A DNA stretch of 64,000 nt. Origin: Trema orientale. Taxonomy: Eukaryota; Streptophyta; Magnoliopsida; Rosales; Cannabaceae. A program made the translations under genes and the position numbers. Every line of letters starts with the position of its first letter. Within the stretch, counting starts at the first letter, position 1. The DNA lies in NCBI GenBank assembly GCA_002914845.1, contig JXTC01000036.1, forward strand, positions 414,726 through 478,725. Direction: 5' to 3'. A model generated the notes under the pieces. It did not search any database. It saw only the letters and a program-made list of their open reading frames with translations, and was not told the DNA's origin. This document shows, one piece after another, positions 1 through 9,122 of this stretch.

Positions 1-1568
1 TGCACCTTCTTTGTTTGAGAGATTTGAAAGAGTAGATAAAGACACACTTGCATGATGAGCTTGTTTTTTAGGATTACTAGGACCCCTGAGAAGATAGAGC
101 CCAGCACATTCCTTAGCATTGCTAATCATCCTCCCTGATTCCAAGTCTTGAAAATCACAATTAGTTGAGGAGAAATGAGTAGTGCACCTTAAATCCTTAG
201 TAAGCTTACTAATGGACAATAAGTTATAGGTTAACTTGGAAACTAGGAAAACTGATTTTAAAATCAAATCTTTGGTAAGAATAACAGTTCCCATTCCAGC
301 CACCTTCAATATTGAACCATCGGCAATTTGCACCATATACTTTCCAAAACAAGGATTGAAAGTGTGAAATAAAGCAGAATTACTGGTCATGTGATCGGAT
401 GCACCAGAATCTACAATCCATGGGCTGTATTTCTCCATATGTGAACTCAAAGCGATGGGATGATTACCTTGTTGTGCCATGACACCAGTGCTTATTGTCT
501 TGGGTGCATACTTTTGTTGGCTGATTAGTTTCTTTAGTAGATCCAGCTCTTCTTTATTGACTGGTAAGTTCTCAGGTCCATTTTCTTCTCCGGTGGCCAC
601 AAGGCCACGACTTTCAGGTGTGTGTTGATTGTCTTGATTTCCACTCCTTGGTTTCCAATCGGCGGGCTTTCCGTGTAATTTCCAGCATGTTTCCTTTGTA
701 TGTCCAGGTCTCCTGCAGTGTTCACACCATGGTCTTCCACCTTTTCATTGTTGTTGATTCTCTCAAGGAAAGTTGGAGTTGCGGGTAACTAATGCTGATG
801 ATTCAATTTGGTTTACACTTGGACCAGATCCAAGCATAAGTCTCTTTCGACTTTCTTCATGCCGTACTTATGAGAAAACTTCACGAATATTTGGAAGATA
901 TTTAGTTGCAAGGATTCTACTTCTAACCTCATCAAGATTCCTGTTGAGACCAAGAAGAAATTTGTAGATTTGTTTCTTCTCCACAATCTTTTTGTATGTT
1001 TCTGCATCAGTGGGACAACTCCATTTATGCTTCCCAAAAGTATCAAGTTGCTGCTAGTACCTTGTGAGGAGCGTGTAATATTGTATTACGGGCTTATCTT
1101 CCTGGCAAAAATCATGGAGAATACCTTCTATACCAAAGGATTCAGCCGTATTCTCTGGATCATAATATGTTTCTTTAGCTATCAACCATATTTCTTGAGT
1201 AGTATCATATAGCATGAAATCTTCTCCTATGTCGTTGGTCATTGAATTAATTAACCAAGACTTTACCAAGCTATTTTTAGCCTTTCAAGTCTTGAATTTT
1301 GGATCTCCTTCGTTGGGTTTTGTGGCAACCCCAGTGAGATAGTCATCCTTGCCTTTGCCTTCCACAAACATCAATACAGAATTTGACCATTGGAGATAAT
1401 TCTGTCCATTTAGTTTGTATCTGGTAATGAGGGCAGAAATGGTTGTGTCGGTTGCACCATTGTTGCTGGAAAGATGTGTCTCCCGGTTAGTGACTTTTGA
1501 TTCAGAAGTGGCTGGAGCAGCCATTGAAAAAGGGAGAGATATGAAGCCGATTTTAAGCTTTGATACCA
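1..1568 (-). mobile_element. Ty1/copia fossil, gag-protease part, cut by the window edge
   Basis: Reading right to left, the minus strand shows an N-terminal copia gag domain (around 1290-1530, with LNGQNYLQWSNSV), more gag, a zinc-knuckle-like cysteine/histidine stretch near 690-740, a protease-like WIVDSGASDHMT site near 390-425, and a GAG-pre-integrase-like stretch running off the left edge. A tRNA-Met-type primer site (TGGTATCAAAGC, minus strand) lies at 1557-1568, directly beside the LTR. The order LTR, primer site, gag, protease is diagnostic of an LTR retrotransposon, and the gag type is copia. The element is broken by several lesions. Lineage not resolved. Confidence 0.85.
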
Positions 1569-1889
1569 TAAAGAATAATAGGAAGAAATAAAGTGAACAG
1601 AGAGAAAAACTCTGTAATCTTTCTCATACTGAAACAAGTTACAACCATAAGACTTATATAGGCATTTCTGGGTAGCAAGTAGCTAAACCAGTCACATAAA
1701 ACATGGAAAAACTGTTCCCATAAAATCTGCTAGCAAACAACCCTAAAACATGGAGCAAAAAGTTCTATAAAGTAAGGCAACAATTTGCCCTAAAACATGG
1801 AGCAAACAGTCCCATAAAAACAGGAAAAAGTAAGCTGAAAAATAAAAGAAATAAAGGCCATAAAACTATAAAAAATCAGACTTTCAACA
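1569..1889 (-). repeat. 5' LTR of the copia fossil at the left edge
   Basis: On the minus strand it begins TGTTGAAAG at 1889 and ends close to the primer site. A TATATAAG promoter box lies about two thirds of the way along (near 1653-1660), as expected at the U3/R border. The interior holds a repeated word, close to CCATGTTTTA, on the minus strand. The inner border has no clean CA end, so it is good to a few bases only. The partner LTR lies outside the window. Confidence 0.65.
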
Positions 1890-2377
1890 TATATATATAC
1901 ACACATATACGGAATCATGGTATTTGTAATTGATTTGTATGATCATCCGATTTTATTGTTGTTGTTTTTAATTTTTTTTACCTAATATTTGTTCTTTTAG
2001 GTTTGCCTTTTATTTAGAAGCAAATAAATTTTTATGATTATTTAGATCTTTTCTGCAAATCCTAAGAAAATAATTAAATCTCTTATGCAAATCTTTTGTT
2101 AAAAAAAATCAATAAAAAACTGTAAAAGCCAAATAAAAAGTAACTAGGAAGGCAAGTATATATGTGCGAGAGACATACGTATATATACGAGAGGAAGAAA
2201 ACTTAAAATATATATATATATTATTTGAGGTAGAAGATGGGGACAAAGGTGGTAAACTGGGAGAAGATGTGCTAAATTGAAAGAGAGGAGTGGCAAACAA
2301 TGGGGTAGCTAGAGTTGATTTTTCCATTTTATTTAAGAGTTGTTTTTTTTTTCATTTTTTATAAATAAAAGGGGTGC
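1890..2377. other. intergenic, AT-rich, no gene seen
   Basis: Contains alternating TA runs near 2165-2220 and homopolymers. The open frame near 2109-2327 (minus) is low-complexity Ser/Pro/Thr with no family resemblance. Confidence 0.6.
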
Positions 2378-2382
2378 TTAAA

Positions 2383-4186
2383 TGCTGGAATTGCCTAACA
2401 CTTAGGGCAATAACATACATGCATGCAAATTATGGAAAAACACATGATCACATCATGAACGCAGCGGAATAATTAGTGGATTTAGGTTTTAAAATTTTTT
2501 ACATGAAAATAATTTTCATAACCATATTACATGCATATATCATATACAGGATCATGTATAACATAAATCAAATCTAGATGCAAAAATCCTAGAGATGGGA
2601 TTAGGATTTACCTCTTGTAGCATGCTCCTCCTTGATCTCCTTGTTGATGGTGATCAAACATCCAACTCTAGATCTTCTTGCCTATCCTCTTGCTCTTGGT
2701 TGACGAGGTGAGTGGGCACCAAGTTGAATCCTTCGTTGGAGAACGATCAAGAACGCCTTCTTGATCTTTTGGAACACCGGGACGTGAGATGAGACGATGA
2801 GATGGTAGGAAACTTTTTCTCTCCTCTCTATTCAGCCCTTGGCCGAAATTCCTCTCTCTCTCCCTTGCTTTAGGCGTGTAACACACTCAGAAAAACTATG
2901 CAGTTTTTTCTCTCATGTATCTTATATATATGAGGCCAAAAATTGCTAACACTAGTCCAACTAGGATTGGGCTTGTTCTCCAATTTGGGCTTTAGGTTTA
3001 TTTTTATAAATATGTCCAACCCATGAAACTTATTTATTAAAATACCAACTTCTGTGTAGAATCATTATTTTACACAGTTTCATGAAACTAATTTCACGAA
3101 TACCACCAACCAATTAATGAGCTTTATTGAGTTAGACAAGGGACCTAATGGATCCAAATAATCTAAGCTCCAATAATATGATAAATACATAATAACTCTT
3201 ATTATGGTATTTATATAAATATTATTAGTAAAGGGGACACTCCACTAAAGGCCCAATACTGCACTCTTAGATTAAATGTCATGCCTTTTAAAGAGATTTA
3301 ATCAACTAGCCTCGATTAATCGATCCATCTAGCATATTCTATACCACACATAGAATCCCTATACAATGCCGTAGTTGGATAGGTGAAATTACCGTAATAC
3401 CCCTCCAACACCTATTTACCTTTAAGTTACCATCTTTCTATCAAGGAATAATGTTGTCGATAATTTTGTTCTCAATGGCCATTTAGACAAAATTATCAAC
3501 CAATTCACAAAGTGAATACTAAGATCTTAGATTTAATTATTCCATGAATCTTGAAAGAACTTAAAGTGGCATTAATGTATAGTGTCCTTAACTATTTGGT
3601 GTTCCCATCAATTCATAAACCATAACCTCCAATATGCCAGAGTTCACCTCAAATTTCATAGAGGTTAGTCTTTTAACAAATCAAGAGGCTATAATCCATG
3701 AAAGCAAGTCCAATCAAATATCAAGGATTAAGATCTATATGCTAAGAGTTAGTTTGTGGTAATAAAAGAATCGAGTTACGGCACTCCAGTTCTTTATATT
3801 GCCTGGTCCAGTTCAATACACATAAATTATTTATGTTGTACTAGTGTTTCTATCAGAAGTCATATACTTCAATGATTTGAGACACATCATTCCCGTTGAG
3901 ATAGACAAACACTACAACCTATAGTAAATAAAGTATTCCATCTTTATTTACAGATTGTGAACTAATTCATTTAGACTTAGATAAAGAAACAAGTCTCCCC
4001 ATAAGTAACACATAATCATGTTTGTTTCTTTATACACAAACAAAGTCATGGAATCTTTTTCAGATAAATAAACTATACAACTAAGATAGTTTAATCTAGC
4101 AAATATCATAATTGCATATAAGAGAAAGTTGTTTATATTCAAAAGGTATAATTGGAAATATGCTTTTTAGGACAAATATCCCAACA
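2383..4186 (-). repeat. solo LTR, 1.8-kb copia-type family
   Basis: On the minus strand it starts TGTTGGGATATTTGTCC and ends TTCCAGCA, so it has the TG...CA ends of an LTR. It is flanked by a perfect 5-bp target duplication, TTAAA (2378-2382 and 4187-4191). There is no primer site, polypurine tract or coding domain inside, and it is 1804 bp long, so it is a solo LTR left by recombination between the two LTRs of a full element. A second copy of the same family begins at 4970. Confidence 0.85.
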
Positions 4187-4311
4187 TTAAATACATCATA
4201 GCTTGTGATATAGCTCTCCAAACACAATTCAAAGTTTAAAGAATCGAATGATGGAGATTGATCCTATAATTCGGGGCCCCAAGAGTGAAATTAACCCCAA
4301 AATCATTTGTA

Positions 4312-4811
4312 TGTTAGATGTACATAATGGATTATTAAACCAAATACAATCCCAGAATCTATCATGCTAAATTGTCAGGAAAAGATTTGTTGAGAAAAAT
4401 CCGTGACTAACCTGAATCCATTATGTTTGACAGCAAAGGATGAGATCACGAAAGCAGAAGCGATTAACTGATTAGAGCTTGAGGATAGAAGGTCTTCCAC
4501 AACGAGAATACTCTATATATGCTCAATGAGAACTCCCTCTATATTGATGGAGGTAGAGGAGAAGAGCATACTTTCTATTTAGCTTGGGGACCAAAACCCT
4601 ATAGTTATGTCTTTATATACTAGAGACCCCATCAATCTTTATTGGACTAGGATTAGGTAACCACATATTACAGAGTCCACACTAAATAGGTAACTTCGTG
4701 AGCCCTCAATTAGATCACTTAATTGGCTCCACTTAATTAGACAACCCTAATATTATATAACTGCTATAAAACTATGTGGCCCACTTTTGGTTATAAACAT
4801 ATAACCTAACA
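4312..4811 (-). repeat. 3' LTR of the 4.3-9.1 kb copia fossil
   Basis: Direct copy of 8619-9117 with the inverted tips TGTTAG/CTAACA. A purine-rich tract abuts its inner edge on the minus strand, marking it as the 3' LTR. Confidence 0.88.
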
Positions 4812-4969
4812 ATCTCCCACTTGGGCTACATGGGCTTTTCCTGAGACAATTATATAATGAAAACTTGAGTGCGCACTTTATTGCTGTCAGTTGAGAAAAC
4901 AATCTGAATCATTTTGTATATCAACATGAAACCAAAGCGGCCTTCATTGCACTTAGGTAGGCAACTAAT

Positions 4970-5774
4970 TGCTGGAATTGCCTAACATTTAGGGCAAAAA
5001 CATACATGCATGCAAACTATGGAAAAACCATGATCACATCATGAACGCAGCGGAATAATTAGCGGATTTAGGTTTTAAAATTTTTACATGAAAATAATTT
5101 TCATAACCATATTACATGCACATATCATATACAGGATCATGTATAACATAAATCAAATCTAGACGCACAAACCCTAGAGATGGGATTAGGGTTTACCTCT
5201 TGTAGCGTGCTCCTTCTTGATCTCTTTGTTGATGATGATCAAACCTCCAACCCTAGATCTTCTTGCCTATCCTCTTGCTCTTAGTTAATGAGGTGAGTGG
5301 GCACCTAGTTGAATCCTTTGTTGGAGAACGATCAAGAACACCTTCTTGATTCTATGGAACACCAGGACGTGAGACGAGACCGTGAGATGGTAGGAAACTT
5401 TTTCTCTCTCACTCAGCCTAGGGTGGCCGAAATCTCTCTCTCTCTATGCCTTATGCGTGTAGCACTCTATGTGTTACTGTCCAGTTTTTTCTCTCATGTA
5501 TCTTATATATATGAGGCCAAAAACTGCTAACCCTAGTCCAACTAGGATTGGGCTTGTTCTCCAATTTGGGCTTTAGGTGTATTTCTATAAATATGTCCAA
5601 CCCATGAAACTTATTTATAAAAATACCAACTTCTGTGTAGAATCATTATTTTACACAGTTTCATGAAACTAGTTTCATAAATACCACCAACCAATTAATG
5701 AGCTTTATTGAGTTAGACAAGGGATCTAATGGATCCAAATAATCTAAGCTCCAATAATATGATAAATACATAAT
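4970..5774 (-). repeat. nested copy of the 1.8-kb LTR, cut by the gap
   Basis: From TGCTGGAATTGCC at 4970 it follows the solo LTR at 2383 base for base with scattered differences, until the gap at 5775. It sits inside the 3' non-coding part of the 4.3-9.1 kb element. The preceding CTAAT (4965-4969) would be one half of its target duplication; the other half is not visible. The remaining ~1 kb of the LTR would not fit in the 840-base gap, so the copy is truncated or the gap size is nominal. Confidence 0.8.
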
Positions 5775-6614
5775 NNNNNNNNNNNNNNNNNNNNNNNNNN
5801 NNNNNNNNNNNNNNNNNNNNNNNNNNNNNNNNNNNNNNNNNNNNNNNNNNNNNNNNNNNNNNNNNNNNNNNNNNNNNNNNNNNNNNNNNNNNNNNNNNNN
5901 NNNNNNNNNNNNNNNNNNNNNNNNNNNNNNNNNNNNNNNNNNNNNNNNNNNNNNNNNNNNNNNNNNNNNNNNNNNNNNNNNNNNNNNNNNNNNNNNNNNN
6001 NNNNNNNNNNNNNNNNNNNNNNNNNNNNNNNNNNNNNNNNNNNNNNNNNNNNNNNNNNNNNNNNNNNNNNNNNNNNNNNNNNNNNNNNNNNNNNNNNNNN
6101 NNNNNNNNNNNNNNNNNNNNNNNNNNNNNNNNNNNNNNNNNNNNNNNNNNNNNNNNNNNNNNNNNNNNNNNNNNNNNNNNNNNNNNNNNNNNNNNNNNNN
6201 NNNNNNNNNNNNNNNNNNNNNNNNNNNNNNNNNNNNNNNNNNNNNNNNNNNNNNNNNNNNNNNNNNNNNNNNNNNNNNNNNNNNNNNNNNNNNNNNNNNN
6301 NNNNNNNNNNNNNNNNNNNNNNNNNNNNNNNNNNNNNNNNNNNNNNNNNNNNNNNNNNNNNNNNNNNNNNNNNNNNNNNNNNNNNNNNNNNNNNNNNNNN
6401 NNNNNNNNNNNNNNNNNNNNNNNNNNNNNNNNNNNNNNNNNNNNNNNNNNNNNNNNNNNNNNNNNNNNNNNNNNNNNNNNNNNNNNNNNNNNNNNNNNNN
6501 NNNNNNNNNNNNNNNNNNNNNNNNNNNNNNNNNNNNNNNNNNNNNNNNNNNNNNNNNNNNNNNNNNNNNNNNNNNNNNNNNNNNNNNNNNNNNNNNNNNN
6601 NNNNNNNNNNNNNN
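5775..6614. other. assembly gap (840 N)
   Basis: An unbroken run of N inside the nested copia region. Long open frames that read through it are artefacts. Confidence 0.99.
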
Positions 6615-7021
6615 TGTCTATAGAGAATATAGCCATTCTCTTCCTTTGGATAGCCAAGCAGAAAACACTTTTCTGAATTCCTATCAACTTCATCTCCCTC
6701 TTTCTTGCACGGGTATACTTCGCAACCCCATACCTTCAAATACTCCAAGCTATCTACATAGCCCATCCACATTTGAAAAGGTGTCGAAGCAACTTTATCT
6801 GATGGAGTAAAGTTGAGGATGTACGAAGCTGTCTTCAAAGCATAATCCCAATACCTTTTCGACAGAAGCGTTTCTTTGTACATCAGCTCTATGGAATGCT
6901 TGAGTCTGATGTTATATCTCTCAGCAGCTCCTATACGACTATCCTCGTAGATAGTCGCATATTCATAAGGAATAGCAAGATTGACTAGTGTTGGCCTCAG
7001 CAGGTCACGTAGAGAATCCAC
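6615..7021 (-). mobile_element. copia integrase fragment (part of the 4.3-9.1 kb fossil)
   Basis: The minus-strand translation shows the C-terminal half of a copia integrase core and the following region: AAERYNIRLKHSIELMYKE, then RYWDYALKTASYILN, TPFQMWMGY and LKVWGCEVYPCKKEG. It ends at the gap on one side and passes directly into leader-like sequence on the other. It is a broken part of a fossil. Confidence 0.85.
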
Positions 7022-7095
7022 ATCTCCAAGTTCAACTTCAATCTTGAACTTCTTGACCTATATCTATTACCGCAGGTGTATTCATTATTCGGCCA

Positions 7096-7127
7096 AATAA
7101 TCACCTTTCTTTGGACCGGTAATTATT
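7096..7127 (-). other. hairpin with conserved 12-base loop in the copia leader
   Basis: On the minus strand, AATAATTACC and GGTGATTATT form a 10-bp stem with one G-U pair around the loop GGTCCAAAGAAA. The same loop with different stems occurs three times in the leader of the copia element at 52.7-60.4 kb (54054-54264). Confidence 0.7.
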
Positions 7128-7554
7128 CGCATGAACAATAAACACACAATCATTCAAATATTTCAAAATAAATAAATCTACACAATAAAGGTTACTTTGG
7201 CAACGTGTTGTTTCAACTCATCTATTTCATAATATTTAAATAAATAGTGTAAAGAAAATAATAACCAAAGTGCCCAGAATATTAAACTGAAAATTTCAAT
7301 GAACAAATCTTTATGGATGACCAACTGAGTTTTAAGCATTTTTATCAACTCTTAAAGTCAAATAGAGTTTTCAACGGATAAAGTGTGGGTCATACTGAAG
7401 CTGGGTTGAGAAAACAAAACTGATTCGTTAAGTTTTAAGTTGGAACTCCTTGAATTGAGTCGAAAATGACTCAATTCTACCCAAAACCGAGATCCTGTAC
7501 CTTAATTAGGTCAAAAACGACCTAAAAAAATTTTCTGAACCTGGGTGGTGGCGC

Positions 7555-8140
7555 TAGAGCACATTTGATAAGCCCATATAGGCTTTGTACCGTGTTTAGG
7601 CCCGGCCTACTTAAAATATGGGCTAGGCCGGCCTGTCCTATATTCTTATTAAGGAGCCCGGCATAGCCCACTGGCCCAGCCCACGTTTTATACGGGCCTA
7701 AGTGGGCTGTGCCTATGCGGGCCGAATATGGGCCACAATTTAGGCCTAATTTTATTGTTATTCTATATTTTAAAATATCAAATATAGACCTAAAACCTAT
7801 TTATATTCTTTTAAAATTTGAATAAATTAAAAATAAACAAAAATTAGTAAATAAATAACATTAAAAGCATATAAATGAAAATATTTAACTAAGATTTTTT
7901 AAAATTTTAATTAAAAAATATATTTAAAATTATATGTAGAAAGACTAAATGTGGGCCGATAGAAATGTGGACCGTGCTGGGCCGTGTCTGTGGGCCTATG
8001 ATTAAGGCCCAGCCCAGCCCCTACTATATGTAACGGGCCGGCCCAGGCCCATATAATGTGGGCCTGGGCTGGCCTGTTACCGTGCTTTTTCTTCAGAATG
8101 TGGGCTGGCCCATAAAGCCCGACCCACATTGACATCTCTA
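7555..8140 (-). mobile_element. non-autonomous hAT-type DNA transposon, 586 bp
   Basis: The termini are TAGAG...CTCTA and the flanks are a perfect 8-bp duplication GGTGGCGC (7547-7554 and 8141-8148). An 8-bp duplication with TAGAG tips is typical of hAT elements. Both ends are rich in GGGCC/GGCCC words, while the centre (7740-7940) is very AT-rich. There is no transposase frame. It is inserted in the GC-rich palindrome array of the copia leader, so it is younger than that element. Reading orientation is arbitrary; minus is chosen because that end carries the familiar TAGAGATGTCAATG. Confidence 0.82.
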
Positions 8141-8302
8141 GGTGGCGCTACACTGGCGCCGCGGCGCCACCGTAGCCGTAAGGGTGGCGCTGCGGCGCCA
8201 CTGTATCTTTATGGTGGTGCTACAGCGCCACTTGTGTGGCGCCGCGGTGCACTTGATATATGGCTTGGCACCGCGGCGCTACCAATGTGGCGCCGCAGTG
8301 CC
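8141..8302 (-). repeat. GC-rich palindromic word array in the copia leader
   Basis: Degenerate repeats of an approximately 18-base self-complementary word near GTGGCGCTGCGGCGCCAC, separated by short AT-richer spacers. TGGCGCCGCGGCGCCA at 8154-8169 is a perfect 16-bp palindrome. The array continued leftwards before the hAT element split it (GGTGGCGC at 7547). The base composition is far from that of the surroundings. A similar array lies in the leader of the second copia element (53509-53658). Confidence 0.8.
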
Positions 8303-8521
8303 GTGCTGCAGCCTGATATTAAGTTACCCGATTTTAAAATCGGGTAATTCAAAACTAATGCGATTTTCTCGCCTTAATTTGCAAACTTTATAACCTAAAA
8401 CTCAGAATTCAACCCTCAAATACTCAATTTATCAACAAAATCATGAAAAATTCATCAATCATACATGTTATATCTAAACCCTAGAAAGCCAAATAGGTAA
8501 AGATATTACAAAATAGAGACA

Positions 8522-8615
8522 TGTATGATTATCCTAAGCAATTTAACATGATTTTCTGCTCTGATACCTGTATGATTATCCTAAGCAATTTAGCATGATT
8601 TCCTGTTCTGATACC
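8522..8615 (-). repeat. 47-bp tandem duplication containing the primer binding site
   Basis: Units 8522-8568 and 8569-8615 are near-identical, and each ends on the plus strand with CTGATACC. Read on the minus strand, both carry a tRNA-Met-type primer site, GGTATCAGAACAGG next to the LTR and GGTATCAGAGCAG one unit further in. Only the first lies at the expected position beside the LTR. Confidence 0.85.
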
Positions 8616-8618
8616 ACT

Positions 8619-9117
8619 TGTTAGATGTACATAATAGATTATTAAACCAAATACAATCCCAAAATCTATCATGCCAAATTGTCAGGAAAAGAATTGTTGA
8701 GAGAAATCCGTGACTAACCTGAATTCATTGTGTTTGACAGCAAAGGATGAGATCACAAAAGCGGAAGCGATTAACTGTTTAGAGTCTGAGGGTAGAAGGT
8801 CTTCCATAGCCAGAATACTCTATGTATGCTTAATGAGAACTCTATCTATATTGATGGAGGTAGAGGAGAAGAGCACACATTTTATTTGGCTTGGGGACCA
8901 AAACCCTATAGTTATGTCTTTATATACTAGTCACCAATAGAGACCCCATCAATCTTTATTATATTAGGATTAGGTAACCACGCATTACAGAGTCGTTAAC
9001 TTCCTGAGCCCTTAATTAGATCACTTAATTGACCCCACTTGATTAGATAACCCTAATATTATATAATTACTATAAAATCATGTGGCCCACTTTTGGTTAT
9101 AAACGTATAACCTAACA
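8619..9117 (-). repeat. 5' LTR of the 4.3-9.1 kb copia fossil
   Basis: TGTTAG...CTAACA, a direct copy of 4312-4811, followed by the TTGTA target duplication at 9118-9122. The primer site lies immediately inside, making this the 5' LTR in minus orientation. Confidence 0.88.
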
Positions 9118-9122
9118 TTGTA

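Larger units (their letters stand above)
4312..9117 (-). mobile_element. Ty1/copia fossil with both LTRs, host to nested insertions
   Basis: It has two direct ~500-bp LTRs (4312-4811 and 8619-9117) starting TGTTAG and ending CTAACA, flanked by a perfect TTGTA duplication (4307-4311 and 9118-9122). Orientation is minus: the primer site lies beside the right LTR and a purine tract (AAGTGGGAGATT, minus) beside the left one. Parts seen are a structured leader (about 7080-8618) and an integrase fragment. The interior is broken and shortened, and holds a nested LTR, an 840-base gap and a hAT-type insertion. The LTRs differ at roughly 7 % of sites by eye plus small indels, suggesting a few million years. 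Confidence 0.88.

Noticed and set aside
2668-2886. Minus-strand frame of 72 codons
   Set aside because: Lies within the non-coding solo LTR.
5713-7021. Long minus-strand frames of 326 and 425 codons
   Set aside because: They owe their length to reading through the N gap. Only the 6615-7021 part has real sequence, and it is a copia integrase fragment.
8129-8393. Plus-strand frames rich in Arg/Ala/Gly
   Set aside because: Created by the GC-rich palindrome array in a copia leader, not a gene.
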